Assembly: GCF_021869535.1 (NCBI RefSeq)
Contig: NW_026262593.1
Location: forward strand, 68,846,322 to 68,910,321
Direction of reading: 5' to 3'
Origin: Mytilus californianus
Lineage: Eukaryota > Mollusca > Bivalvia > Mytilida > Mytilidae
Length of the DNA: 64,000 nucleotides
Shown in pieces: positions 30,745 to 43,525 of the stretch. Within the stretch, counting starts at the first letter, position 1, and the number at the start of each line of letters is the position of its first letter. The position numbers and the translations under genes were made by a program. Under the pieces are notes generated by a model. It saw nothing but the letters and a program-made list of their open reading frames with translations, was not told the origin of the DNA and searched no databases.

Positions 30745-31763
30745 AAATTGCTTCGCCGAGCGCAGCTGGATACGACCGCAGAGGTCCAACCCTGAACAGT
30801 TGGGGCAAAATGGACACAATATTCGAGCTTGATAAAGGTCGGAATTTGGATTGAAATTAAATGTTTGACACATGATAGGTTTCTGACACAGAATAACTGT
30901 AGTCAAAGCACTTAGAATTGGTTATATGATTTGAATTTATATTCAATTTTTTGCTTTTGTGCAATTCACTATGCTGTTGCGAATTCCCCCCCCCCCCCCC
31001 CAAAAAAAAAATTTAACCCCCCCCCTTTTTTATTTTGCTTTTGTGCAATATACTATGCTGTTGCAAATTGACCCCCCCCCAAAAAAAAATTCACCCCAAT
31101 TTTTACCCCCCCCCCCCTCCAATTTTTTTTTCACCTCTCCACCCCCTCCCCTTTTTCCAAAAAAAAATTCTTTCCCTCAAGATATGGTCATTATCTCAAT
31201 TCAAATTTCCAATGAAGTTTGCAACCATAATTACCGTGGCCCATTTAAATACATCATAAAAGTCTTAAAATAGAAAATGACATACATAATCATGTCTAAA
31301 AATAATATATCTTTAATCAGCATTTTTATTAGTAACTTCTAAAAATAAATTGACAGCTAATCACGTCAAGATAATACATAATTGTAAAGCAGTGTAAGGG
31401 AGGTAATCCAAATTTAACATTGTACTTAAAAGTGAGTGTCCATTAACAAGGAAACCATTGTTTTTCCCCCCTTTTTTGCCCCTAATTCCTAAACGGTTTG
31501 AGCCATTACCCCCCAAAGCTAATCCTTACCATCCCTTTGTGGTATGGAAACTTGTTGCACAATTTCAGAGAGATCCATACACCGTTCCACAAGTTATTGT
31601 CTGAAAATTAGAAAAATGCTTATTTAGGCCCATTTTTTGGCCCCTAATTCCTAAACTGTTAAGACCATAACCCCCAAAATCAATCCCAACCTTCCTTTTG
31701 TGGTTATAAACCTTGTGTTTAAATTTCATAGATTTCTATTTTACGATTTGCGGTTGTATAAAA
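30745..31763 (+). mobile_element. Family A, copy 2
   Basis: Head CGCAGCTGGATACGACCGCA. The middle carries pyrimidine-rich C-runs alternating with A-runs (30990-31170). Two S2-type core units (31450-31730) and a decayed tail, GCGGTTGTATAAAA, follow. The single TAAGGGAGGTAAT arm near 31395 corresponds to the paired arms in copies 4 and 5. Confidence 0.65.
30985..31175. repeat. Alternating poly-C and poly-A runs
   Basis: Runs of 8-14 C alternate with runs of 8-9 A. A shorter version recurs in the same position in the family A copies at 40190, 43085, 57063-57185 and 57850. ORFs read here are proline/lysine artefacts. Confidence 0.85.
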
Positions 31764-32132
31764 ATTGAATCATAATTACCTGTTGACATGCACATCTACA
31801 TATTATGTCCTGATCATCTACAAAGTTTCATGAAATCCTGTTGTGGTTTCAGAGGAGTTGTGATGACAAGAACAGGACAGATGGATGGACTGACTGACGG
31901 GTCAAAAACATTATAGCCTACATAACTTTGTTACATGGGGTATAATAAAACTAGAGGCCCTAAAAAGCCAGTCTTTCACCAACTATACATCTCCATCAAT
32001 GTATACTCTCCAACAGTGTAGACCAGAATATTATAAATGACTAAAATCTCTTTTTTGTCTAACTTATATATATAATAACTTATCCTGTTCACAGTTTTTC
32101 TCTATTTTCTATAGTTTTTGCCTAAAACTCAA

Positions 32133-33581
32133 TAAAATGCTCCGCTGGGCGCAGCTTGATACGACCGCAGAGGTCAAATCCTGAACAGTTGGGGCAAGTA
32201 TGGACACAACATTCAAGCTTGATACAGCACTGAATTTGGATTGTGATTAAATATTTGACACAGCACAGGTTTCTGACACAGAATGAATGTGGTCTTAGAA
32301 CTTAAAATTTTTTTTATTACCTATTCAAACCATATCATTATTATTTGCTTTTATATATAAATCAGAAATAACCAATTTAAAATGGAAAAGAAAAAAATAC
32401 CCCCACCCCAATTTTGTGAACCCCCTTATGATTCATCATCCCCAAACTCAATCCCAGTCTTCCCTTTGTGGTATGGTACCTTGCAGTACAATTTCAGAGA
32501 GACCCATACACTTGAACACAAGTTATTGTCTGGAAACTAGAAAAATGCTTTTTTTTTTGCCCCTTTTTGGCCCCTTATTCCTAAACGTTTAGAACAATTA
32601 CCCCCAAAATCAAACCCAGCTTTCCCTTTGTGATATGGAACCTTGCAGAACAATTTCATAAAGATCCATACACTTACACACAAGTTTTGTCCTGAAACTA
32701 GAAAAATGCTTGTTTTTTTGCCCCTTTATGGCCCCTAATTCCTAAAATTTTGAGGCAATTACCCCCAAAATCAATCCCAGCCTTCCCTTTGTGGTATGAT
32801 ACCTGCAGTACAATTTCAGAGAGATCCATACACTTGAACACAAGTTATTGTCTGGAAACTAAAAATACTTGTTTTTTTACCCCTTTTTGGCCCCAAATTC
32901 CTAATTGTTTACGGCAATTACCCCCAAACTCAAACCCAGCTTTCCTTTTGTGATGTGGAACCTTGTAGTACAATTTCATAAAGATCCATACACTTACACA
33001 CAAGTTATTGTCCTGAAACTAGAAACATGCTTGTTTTTTGCCCCTTTTTTGGCCACTAATTCCTAAAATTTAGAAGCAATTACCCCCAAAATCAATACCA
33101 GCCTTCCCGTTGTGGTATGATACCTTGCAGTACAATTTCAGAGAGATTCATACACTTGAACACAAGTTATTGTCTGGAAACTAGAAAAATGCTCATTTTT
33201 GGCCCCTTTTTGCCCCCTTATTCCTTAACGATTTGGGCAATTACCCCAAAACTCAATCCCAGCATTCCCTTTGTGATATGGAAATTTGTGGTACAATGTC
33301 AGAGAGATCAATACACTAACACACAAGTTATAAATGGAAGTTACAAAAATGCTTATTTTTGGCCCCTAATTCCTTAACTGTTGGTACCATAACAATTGAG
33401 GCAGTTACCCCCCAAAATCAATCCCAACCTTCCTTTTGTGGTATTGAACCTTATGGTAAAATTTCATAGAGATCCATTCACTTAGACTAAAGTTAGAGTG
33501 CGAAAAACCAATGTGTCTTCGGATGACGACGACGCCGTCATACCAATATACGACCGCAATTTTTTTTGCGGTCGTATAAAA
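32133..33581 (+). mobile_element. Family A, copy 3 (complete)
   Basis: Starts TAAAATGCTCCGCTGGGC, with the ATACGACCGCAGAGG head. It has seven S2 cores of 160-162 bp and ends in the hairpin ATACGACCGCAATTTTTTT/TGCGGTCGTATAAAA. The ATACGACCGC motif occurs at both ends and again inverted in the terminal hairpin. No target duplication is seen. Confidence 0.8.
32440..33480. repeat. S2 satellite, 160-162-bp cores
   Basis: GATCCATACAC-type anchors lie at 32501, 32663, 32823, 32983, 33145 and 33306. Units contain GGCCCCTAATTCCTAAA, AATTACCCCCAAA, CTTCCCTTTGTGGTATGG and TTATTGTCTGGAAACTAG. Two alternating subtypes (GAGAGATCC and ATAAAGATCC) indicate a ~320-bp higher-order unit. Confidence 0.85.
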
Positions 33582-34282
33582 CATGCATTTTCCCCCTATG
33601 TTCTATTTTTAGCCATGTCGGCCATGTTGGTTGGCAGGCGTGGTCATCAGACACGTTTTTCAAACTAGATACCCTAATGATGATTATGGCCAAGTTTGGT
33701 TAAATTTGTCTCAGTAGTTTCAGAGAAGAATATTTGTAAAAGATTACGAAATTTATTATAAAGGGCAATAACTCCCTAAGGGGTCAGCTGACAATTTTGG
33801 TCATATTGACTTATTTGTAGATCGTACTTTGCTGAACATTATTGCTGTTTTCAGTTTATCTCTATCTATAATAATATTTAAGAACTACAAAATTCCCTTA
33901 AAATTACCAATTCAGTGGCAGCAACCCAACAACGGGTTGTCTGATTCGTCTGAAAATTTCAGGGTGGATAGATCTCAACTGGATAAACATTTTTAACCCG
34001 TCAGATTTGCTCTTAATGCTTTAGTTTCAGAGAAATAAGCCAAAAACTGCATTTTACCCCTGTGTTCCTATTTTTAGCCATGTTGGTTGGCAGGCGGGTC
34101 ATCGGACACATTTTTTAAATTAGATACCCTAATGATGATTGTGGCCAAGTTTGGTTAAATTTGGCCCAGTAGTTTCAGAGGAGAAGATTTTTGTAAAAGT
34201 TAACGGACAACGACGAAGGACGACGGACACCAAGCATGAGAAAAGCTCACTTGTCCCATAGGGCCAGGTGAGCTAATGAAAG

Positions 34283-34545
34283 AAGAATGCGTCCATGGGA
34301 CACAGATACTCCCGCTTGTAAAGCTATGGAGAATTCAGCAATTTTTCCATTTAAAAAGGACACAAATCAAGAACTGTGAAAGTGACACACCCAAATTCAA
34401 AATTTGATCTATGTTAGGTGTATAAGTTTCATAACATTCGGTTGAGGCAAAGTAAAAGTAGAGAGCAGAAACCAAATTTGGGACATATGAGCAAACAAAC
34501 AAACAGGGGTGAAACTTAACTAGCAGCAGGGGCATAAAACATTTC
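34283..34545 (+). mobile_element. R4 element, short diverged copy with one core
   Basis: Head region TACTCCCGCTTGTAAAGC, one core (AATTCAGCAATTTTTCCATT to AAAGTAGAGAGCAG), then a tail GCAGCAGGGGCATAAAA. It is a decayed relative of the R4 element at 35935-44735. Confidence 0.55.
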
Positions 34546-35934
34546 AGACAAAAATTTCCTTTGAAAAATAACAACAAATATTAAATTATTTTATGTTTAT
34601 TTACTTTTTAAATTGTCATAAAGTGTGTTATCAGTAATCACCTTTTAGTTTTTTTTTCATTTTTAAGTCACTAAGAAATGTAAGACCTTATAGCTATTTT
34701 GAAATCTGCAACACTTGACACAAGATTTTGTGACACTTGAACTAATGGCTTAAACAACTATCACTTTTGCATCATGGTGTCAAACAATTTCTTTTGTGTT
34801 GTCAAAATTTTACAGGAACATTTGTGATGTCCTGAAAAATGGTGGACAAATAGTTATAGGTATACAATACTCAACACAATTATTCAAAATTTATTTTTTG
34901 TAATTGAAGTTTAGTATTACAAAGTACATGATAGGTATATTCATCCTGATTTTATGGCCAAATATCTGATTGATGAAGAATGTTTGCTTAACTTAAGATC
35001 AGCATGACACTGCTATATTGGGGCAATAAATATTAATGAATCCTTAAATTCAAAAGTCTTGGAATTTTATTTCATTTTATCACATTTTATCGTAGAAGAT
35101 TTCATCTTGGCTGCAAGATAATTTCATTGCCTATACACATTAAATGTGAAAACTGACATGTCAACTACCCTGCTTGCACACTTTTGTGTAAGGCACATGA
35201 AAAATACTTATTTATACTCATGCTCAGCAACTTAGAAAATATGCTACCAGCATAAGATTGGCAGAGCCAATTAGTGGAAAATTTAATTGTGATAAGTTTG
35301 TAAAAGCAAAAAAAATTAGTTTTCATTTTTCATCCTAGTTCTATTAGCAGATAACATTAGGAAAGTTTATATTATAAACTGTAACGTTTTTCTCAAAATT
35401 CACAGCCATATTAAAAATGAAATATAAGCACATTACCGGTACTCTTAACATATTTTTGTGGCCATTTTTAAAAAATAGCAATCAATGAATAAATTTTCCA
35501 TGAGGAATAAGTTCAGGATATTATGTTCAATCCAAACACTACGAGTTTTTAAATGTCATTTGAAAATGGTGGAAATTCTTAATTCTTTATATTTTATTGA
35601 AGATTTAGAAGAGATGTTTCTCAAAATCTCGGAACTAAGTTTTTACTGCAATTGATTGACTTTTAAAAAGAGTGTGTACAGTGGAGGCTTGTTCCAAACC
35701 TTTTATAAAATCACTCATATTTATAAGAAGAAATTAATCCAAAGACCTCTACTTTCATGAACTTGTTAATATTAAAGTTTATAACGAACTTGAAAAACAT
35801 ATGATTCTTAAGAAAAGCAAACCAAATAAATATCAATTGCATCAGAAAGTTTATTTCACTGTTTCAGAAACAGCAAAATTTCTAAAATTATTTCTCTTAT
35901 ATATAATCAATCCTATATAAATAAATGTGGTTTG
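34546..35934. other. Unassigned AT-rich DNA
   Basis: No repeat shared with the window and no exon-like open frame was noticed on either strand. Confidence 0.45.
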
Positions 35935-36547
35935 TTTCCATGCATGGACACATGATGCCCCCGCTTGCATAACATATAAAGATATAAAGGGACATAACTG
36001 AAGAACTGTAAAAGTGACTCTACCTAAATTTGTACTTGATCTGAGTTTTGTGGTATTAAGCATTGTGTATAAGGCTCATAACATTTGGTTGAGGTAAACT
36101 AAAGTTAGAGAACGGAAATAAATAATTCAGCAATTTTTATGTTTATAAAGGGACATAACTCAAGAACAGTAAAAGTGACACCACCCAATTTCTAATTAGA
36201 TCTGTATTAAGTGGTAATAAGCATTGTGTATAAGTTTCATAAAATTTGATTGAGGCAAACTAAAGTTAGAGAACGGAAACGGAAAATTCAGCAATTTTTA
36301 TGTTTATAAAGGGGGATAACTAAAGAACGGTAAAAGTGACACCACCCAATTTCAAACTTGATCTGTATTATGTGGTAATAAGCATTGTGTATAAGTCTCA
36401 TAACATTTGGTTGAGGCAAACTAAAGTTAGAGAACGGAAACAAATTAAACTGAGTTTTGTGGTAAAAAGCATTATATATACATTTCATTATATTAATTTA
36501 AGACAAACTCAAGTTAGAGAACGGAAACGAAAAATTCAGCAATTTTT

Positions 36548-37362
36548 GTCGAGCCTTCGACTTTAGTCGAAAAAGCGAGACATAGCGATCCTACATTCCG
36601 TCGGCGTCGTCGTCGGCAGCGTCCACAAATATTCACTCTGTGGTTAAAGTTTATGAAATTTTAATAACTTTCTTAAACTATCCTGGATTTCTACCAAACT
36701 AGGACAGAAGCTTGTTTATGATCATAAGATAGTATCCAGAAGTAAATTTTGTAAAAATAAAATTCCATTTTTTCCGTATTTTACTTATAAATGGACTTAG
36801 TTTTTCTGCCGGGAAATATTACATTCACTCTGTGGTTAAAGTTTTTAAAATTTTAATTACTTTCTTAAACTATCTTGGGTTTGTACCAAACTTGGACAGA
36901 AGCTTGTTTATGATCATAAGATAGTATCTAGAAGTAAATTTTGTAAAAAAATAAATCCATTTTTTCTTATTTTACTTTTAAATGGACTTAGATTTTCTGC
37001 CAGGAAACAACATATTCACTCTGTGGTTCAAGTTTTTAAAATTTTAATAACTTTCTTGTACTATTTTGGATTTGTACCAAACTTGGACAGAAGCTTGTTT
37101 ATGATCAAATGCTAGTATCTAGAAGGAAATTTTGTTTTCTTCCAGTTAACATTACATTCAGTCTGCAGTTAAAGTTTTTAAACATTTATTAGATTCATAA
37201 ACTATCCTGGATTTTTACCAAACTTGGACAGAAGCTTCTTACAATCAAAAGATAGTATCAAGAGGAATATTTTTATTGATTTACTTCCTCATTTTTGTTG
37301 AGCCTGCGTTTAACAGAAAAAGTAGGCGAGACACTGGGTTCCGCGGAACCCTTACAATTTTT
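36548..37362 (+). mobile_element. R5 element nested in an R4 core
   Basis: Head GTCGAGCCTTCGACTTTAG, TCGAAAAAGCGAGACATAGC, with a GGCGTCGTCGTCGGCAGCG stretch. Cores of 192-193 bp (TTCACTCTGTGGTTAAAG; GGACAGAAGCTTGTTTATG) occur about 3.5 times. The end is GAGCCTGCGTTTAACAG... with TTCCGCGGAA. Related heads, inverted, close the R6 element (55770-55806) and lie near 50260 and 56205. Confidence 0.65.
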
Positions 37363-38419
37363 TTTCATTTGTAAATGGGCTTAACTCTAGAACAGTAATC
37401 AAAGTACTTGTAAGCACTGAATGGTAAAGATTGCTTTAATTTATCAGTAGGAAGTAAAATTGAATATTGCATTGTATAAAGCATTGGTTGTAGATGATTC
37501 AACTACCATTATGCACAAAAAATGATAACTCCAATTTTCAAAGAAAACTTTAAAATATTTTTAGAAATGAAGGGTAAAAATTGCTTTAATTTATCAGTGG
37601 AAGGTAAAATTAAACATTGCATTGTATAAAGCATTGATTGTAGTTGATTCAACTATAATCATGGACAAAGAAAGATAACTCCAATTTTAAAAATACTTGA
37701 TATTTAGAAAAAAACTAGAGGCTCTCAAGAGCCTGTGTCGCTCACCTGTATTTACTAATGCTTTGGAAATCATGTAAAATAAGGTTAAAATCATAATTAA
37801 TAGTATTAGATATTAGATATTATAATGATATCTAAGATAATAACAAAAAACTGCAAAATTTTTGTAAAATTACTAACTCAGGGGCAGCAACCCAACAACA
37901 GGTTGTCGGATTCGTCTGAAAATTTCAGGGCAGATAAATCTAAATCTGATGAACATTTTAGCCACCTGTCAGATTTGCACTAAATGCTTTAGTTTCAGAG
38001 ATATAAACCAAAAACTGCATTTTACCCCTATGTTCTATTTTTAACCAAGTCGGCCATGATGGTTGGAAGGCGGGGTCATCGGACAAATTTTTTAAACTAG
38101 ATACCCTAATAATGATTATGGCCAAGTATGGTTAAATTTGTCTCAGTAGTTTCAGAGAAGAAGATTTTTGTAAAAGATTACAAAAATTTACAAATAAAAT
38201 GCTTCGCTGGGGCGCAGCTTGATACGACCGCAGAGGTCGAACCCTGAATAGTTGGGGCAAGTATGGACACAACATTCAAGCTTGATACAGCTCTGAATTT
38301 GGATTGTTATTAAATATTTGACACAGCATAGGTTTCTGACACAGAAAGAATGAGGTCTAAGAACTTGAATTTTTTTAATTTACCTATTATGGTCCAATGT
38401 CCAAAATCAAAATACATGG

Positions 38420-39990
38420 TTAGATTCAGCATATCAAAGAACCCCATATATTCAATTTTTGTTAAAATCAAACAAAGTTTAATCTTGGACCCCAAGTTGG
38501 ACAAACTTGAAAACTGGGCCCATAATCAAAAATCTAAACACATGTTTAGATTCAGCATATCAAAGAACCCCAAGAATTCAATTTTTGCTAAAATCAAACT
38601 AAGTTTAATTTTGGACCCTTTGGACCTTAATGTAGACCAATTTAAAAAACGGGACTTAAAATTAAAAATCTAAATACACGGTTAGATTTGGAATATCAAA
38701 GAACCCCAATAATTCAATTTTTGATGAAATCAAACAAAGTTTAATTTTGGACCCTTTTGACCTCAATATGAACCAATTTGATAGCGGGGCCCACAAATAA
38801 AAAATCTAAATTCATGGTTAGATTCAGCATATCAAAGAACCCCATATATTCAATTTTTGTTGAAATCAAAAAAAGTTTAATTTTGGACCCCAACTTGGAC
38901 CAACTTGAAAACTGGGCCCATAATCAAAAATCTAAACACATGTTTAGATTCAGCATATCAAAGAACCCCAAGAATTCAATTTTTGTTAAAATCAAACTAA
39001 GTTTAATTTTGGACACTTTGAACCTCAATGAAGACCAATTTAAAAAATGGGACCCAAATTAAACATCTAAAAACACGGTTAGATTTGGCATATCAAAGAA
39101 CCCCAATAATTCAATTTTTGATGAAATCAAACAAAGTTTAATTTTGGACCCTTTTGACCTCAATATGAACCAATTTGATAGTGGGGCCTACAAACAAAAA
39201 ATTTAAATACATGGTTAGTTTCAGCATATCAAAGAACCTCATATATTCAATTTTTGTTGAAATCAAACAAAGTTAAATTTTGGACCCCAATTTGGACCAA
39301 CTTGAAAACTGGGCCCATAATCAAAAATCTAAATACATGTTTAGATTCAGCATATCAAAGAACCCCATATATTCAATTTTTGTTGAAATCAAACAAAGTT
39401 TAAATACTGTACCCTATCTTGGACCAACTTGAAAACTGGGCCCATAATCAAAAATCTAAACACATGTTTAGATTCAGCATATCAAAGAACCCCAAGAATT
39501 CAATTTTTGTTAAAATCAAACTAAGTTTAATTTTGGACCCTTTGGACCTTAATGTAGACCAATTTCAAAAACAGGACCCAAAATTAAAAATCTAAATACA
39601 CGGTTAGATTTGGCAGATCAAAGAACCCCAATAATTCAATTTTAGATGAAATCAAACAAAGTTTAATTTTGGACCCTTTTGACCCCAATATGAACCAATT
39701 TGATAACGGGGTCCACAAATAAAAAATCTAAATACATGGTTAGATTCAGCATATCAAAGAACCCCATATATTCAATTTTTGTTGAAATCAAACAAAGTTT
39801 AATTTTGGACCCCAATTTGGACCAACTAGAAAACTGGGCCAAAAATCAAAAATCTAAATACATGTTTAGATTCAGCATATCAAAGAACCTCATATATTCA
39901 ATTTTTGCTAAAATCAAACAAAGTTTAATTTTGGACCCTTTGGACCTTAATGTAGACTATTTTGAAAACTGGACCCAAAATTAAAAATCT
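38420..39990. repeat. S1 satellite, ~126-bp cores, about 12 copies
   Basis: Each unit has AAAAATCTAAATACATG, TTTAGATTCAGCATATCAAA, GAACCCCATATATTCAATTT, GAAATCAAACAAAGTTTAAT and TTGGACC blocks. Unit variants alternate (CATATATTC / AAGAATTC / AATAATTC). A plus-strand frame stays open through several units, yielding a repeated KNPIYSIFVEIKQSLILDP peptide. It is not treated as a gene. Confidence 0.85.
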
Positions 39991-40454
39991 AAATACACTG
40001 TTAGATTCGGCATAACAAATAAATAAATGTAATCAAAGATTTTACAAATCTAATGCACCATACTGTGCAATTAAAGATTACTTCTTGAAATTTTTCAATA
40101 TTTGAAATTTAAAAAAAATATAATATTTGAAGAATAATTCTTTTTAATTTCTGAAATCTGAAATGAGAAAAAATTGACCCCCCACAATTTCTTTTTATCC
40201 CCACCCCCCCCCCTTTTTTTCCCCCAAAAAATTCTTTCCCTCAAGATATGGTCATAATCTCAATTCAAATTTCCAATGGAGTTGGCAACCATAATTACCC
40301 ATTTAAATTTACCATAGTGCTAACTTAATCTATTTTATAATAGAATTAAAAATATAGTGTCAAATCTTTCATATGGATTTTTTTGTAAAAAAAAATGATG
40401 CAACATTTGCAGATATTTTTACTGGTCTTCCTTTATAAATATGCATTTCTTTAA

Positions 40455-40640
40455 ACATAATTTAAAAGCAGTGTAAGGGAAGTAACCAAAACGTTGTATT
40501 TGGATTACCTCCCTTACACTGTTTTAAATTATCTTTATTGTTCATTAACCATTACTTTATACATAATTTAAAAGCAGTGTAAGGGAGATAATTTCAATGA
40601 TGTATTTGATTTATCTCCCTTACACTGCTTTAAATTATGT
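40455..40640. repeat. Two adjacent stem-loops (AGCAGTGTAAGGGAGGTAAT)
   Basis: Two palindromes of ~80 bp (40458-40537 and 40560-40640), each with arms AATTTAAAAGCAGTGTAAGG / CCTTACACTG(T/C)TTTAAATT. They recur in the same place in copies 5 (43345-43525) and 7 (58085-58268), while the arms differ between copies in matching positions. Confidence 0.75.
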
Positions 40641-41439
40641 TTTGTACTAAAGTATTTGCCCATTAACCAGGACAACCTTGTTTTTCCCCCTTTTTTGCCC
40701 CTAATTTCTAAACGGTTTGAGCCATAACCCCCCAAAGCAAATCCTAACCATCCCTTTGTGGTATGGAAACTTGTAGTATAATTTCAGAGAGATCCATACA
40801 CCGTTCCACAGTTATTGTCTGGAAACAAGAAAATGCTTATTTTTGGCCCCTTTTTGGCCCCTAATTCCTTAACTGTTGGTACCATAACCCCCAAAATCAA
40901 TCCCAACCTTCCTTTTGTGGTATTTAACCTTATGGTCAAATTTCAAAAAGATCCATTCACTTAAACTAAAGTTAGAGTGCGAAAACCAATGTGTCTTCGG
41001 ACGACGACGACGCCAACGTCATACCAATATACGACCACAAATTTTTTTTGCGGTCGTATAAAAATTATTAAAAATTGACTATTAAGGGCAATAACTCCTA
41101 AAGGGATCAACTGACAATTTTGGTCATGACAACTCATTTGTAGATCTTACTTTGCTGAACATTATTGCTGTTTACAGTTTATCTCTATCTATAATAATAT
41201 TCAAGATAATAACCAATAAAATGCTTCGCTGGGGCGCAGCTTGATACGACCGCAGAGGTCGAACCCTGAACAGTTGGGGCAAGTATGGACACAACATTCA
41301 AGCTTGATACAGCTCTGAATTTGGATTGTTATTAAATATTTGACACAGCAGAGGTTTCTGACACAGAAAGAATGTGGTCTAAGAACTTGAATTTTTTTTA
41401 ATTTACCTATTATGGTCCAATGTCCAAAATCAAAATACA

Positions 41440-42890
41440 TGGTTAGATTCAGCATATCAAAGAACCCCATATATTCAATTTTTGTTAAAATCAAACAAAG
41501 TTTAATTTTGGACCCCAACTTGGACAAACTTGAAAACTGGGCCCATAATCAAAAATTTAAACACATGTTTAGATCTGCATATCAAAGAACCCCAAGAATT
41601 CAATTTTTGCTTAAATCAAACTAAGTTTAATTTTGGACCCTTTGGACCTTAATGTAGACCAATTTAAAAAACAGGACTTAAAATTAAAAATCTAAATACA
41701 CAGTTAGATTTGGAATATCAAAGAACCCCAATAATTCAATTTTTGATGAAATCAAACAAAGTTTAATTTTGGACCCTTTTGACCTCAATATGAACCAATT
41801 TGATAGCGTGGCCCACAAATAAAAAATCTAAATTCATGGTTAGATTCAGCATATCAAAGAACCCCATATATTCAATTTTTGTTGAAATCAAAAAAAGTTT
41901 AATTTTGGACCCTTTGGACCCCAACTTGGACCAACTTGAAAACTGGGCCCATAATCAAAAATCTAAACACATGTTTAGATTAAGCATATCAAAGAACCCC
42001 AACAATTCAATTTTTGTTAAAATCAAACTAAGTTTAATTTTGGACCCTTTGGACCTCAATGAAGACCAATTTAAAAAAGCGGGGCCCACAAATAAAAAAT
42101 CTAAATACATGGTTAGATTCAGCATATCAAAGAACTTCATATATTCAATTTTTGTTGAAATCAAACAAAGTTTAGTTTTGGACCCCAATTTGGACCAACT
42201 TGAAAACTGGGCCCATAATCAAAAATCTAGATACATGTTTAGATTCAGCATATCAAAGAACCCCATATATTCAATTTTTGTTGAAATCAAACAAAGTTTA
42301 ATTTTGGACCCTATCTTGGACCAATTTGAAAACTGGGCCCATAATCAAAAATCTAAACACATGTTTGGATTCAGCATATCAAAGAACCCCAAGAATTCAA
42401 TTTTTGTTAAAATCAAACTAAGTTTAATTTTGGACCCTTTGGACCTTAATGTAGACCAATTTAAAAAACATGGACCCAAAATTAAAAATCTAAATACACG
42501 GTTAGATTTGGCAGATCAAAGAACCCCAATAATTCAATTTTTGATGAAATCAAACAAAGTTTAATTTTGGACCCTTTTGACCTCAATATGAACCAATTTG
42601 ATAACGGGGTCCACAAATAAAAAATCTAAATACATGTTTAGATTCAGCATATCAAAGAACCCCATATATTCAATTTTTGTTGAAATCAAACAAAGTTTAA
42701 TTTTGGACCCCAATTTGGACCAACTTGAAAACTGGGCCAAAAATCAAAAATCTAAATACATGTTTAGATTCAGCATATCAAAGAACCCCATATATTCAAT
42801 TTTTGCTAAAATCAAACAAAGTTTAATTTTGGACCCTTTGGACCTTAATGTAGACCAATTTGAAAACTGGACCCAAAATTAAAAATCTAA
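41440..42890. repeat. S1 satellite, second array (~11 copies)
   Basis: Same unit and same order of variants as at 38420-39990. A 254-codon plus-strand frame (41800-42564) runs through six units. Confidence 0.85.
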
Positions 42891-43344
42891 ATACACTGTT
42901 AGATTCGGCATAACAAATAAATAAATGTAATCAAAGATTTTACAAATCTTATGTGCCATACTGTGCAATTAAAGATTACTTCTTGAAATTTTTCAATATT
43001 TGAAATTTGAAAAAAAAAATAATATTTGAATAATTCTTTTTAATTTCTGAAATCTGAAATGAGAAAAAATTGACCCCCCACAATTTCTTTTTATCCCCCC
43101 CCTTTTTTCCCTAAAAAAATTCTTTCCCTCAAGATATGGTCATAATCTCAATTCAAATTTCCAATGGAGTTGGCAACCATAATTACCCATTTAAATTTAC
43201 CATAGTGCTAACTTAATCTATTTTATAATAGAATATAAAATATAGTGTCAAATCTTTCATATGGATTTTTTTGTAAAAAAAAAAGATGCAACATTTGCAG
43301 ATATTTTTACTGGTCTTCCTTTATAAATATGCATTTCTTTAAAC

Positions 43345-43525
43345 ATAATTTAAAAGCAGTGTAAGGGAGTAACCAAAACGTTGTTTTTGGATTACCTCCC
43401 TTACACTGTTTTAAATTATCTTTATTGTTCATTAACCATTACTTTATACATAATTTAAAAGCAGTGTAAGGGAGATAATTTCAATGATGTATTTGATTTA
43501 TCTCCCTTACACTGCTTAAAATTAT
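43345..43525. repeat. Paired stem-loops, copy 5
   Basis: Counterpart of the hairpins at 40455-40640. Confidence 0.7.

Larger units (their letters stand above)
31951..34275 (+). mobile_element. R3 element, copy a, with nested family A copy
   Basis: The head AAACTAGAGGCCCTAAAAAG is a diverged form of the R3 head (CTAGAGGCTCTCAAGAGCC). It resumes after the insert at 33582 (CCCCCTATGTTCTATTTTTA) and ends at the R3 tail hairpin, AAAGCTCACTTG...CAGGTGAGCT. Confidence 0.65.
38195..41062 (+). mobile_element. Family A, copy 4 (complete, with S1 satellite)
   Basis: Head TAAAATGCTTCGCTGGGG, GCAGCTTGATACGACCGCAG; S1 array; conserved distal region with paired TAAGGGAG hairpins; S2 units; terminal ACGACGACGACGCC and hairpin ending TGCGGTCGTATAAAA. 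The flanks rejoin as R3 (TTTACAA/AATTATTAAAAATTGAC), and no target duplication is evident. Confidence 0.8.

Noticed and set aside
30959-31273. Proline-rich ORFs of 74-104 codons
   Set aside because: They translate poly-C and poly-A runs inside family A; no protein-like composition.
32750-33377. ORFs in the S2 array (also 53990-54224, 43604-44044, 58391-59109)
   Set aside because: Short frames through 160-bp satellite units; the period is not a multiple of three and the frames break at unit borders.
34546-35934. Host exons in the non-repeat stretch
   Set aside because: No open frame flanked by acceptable splice sites was noticed on either strand.
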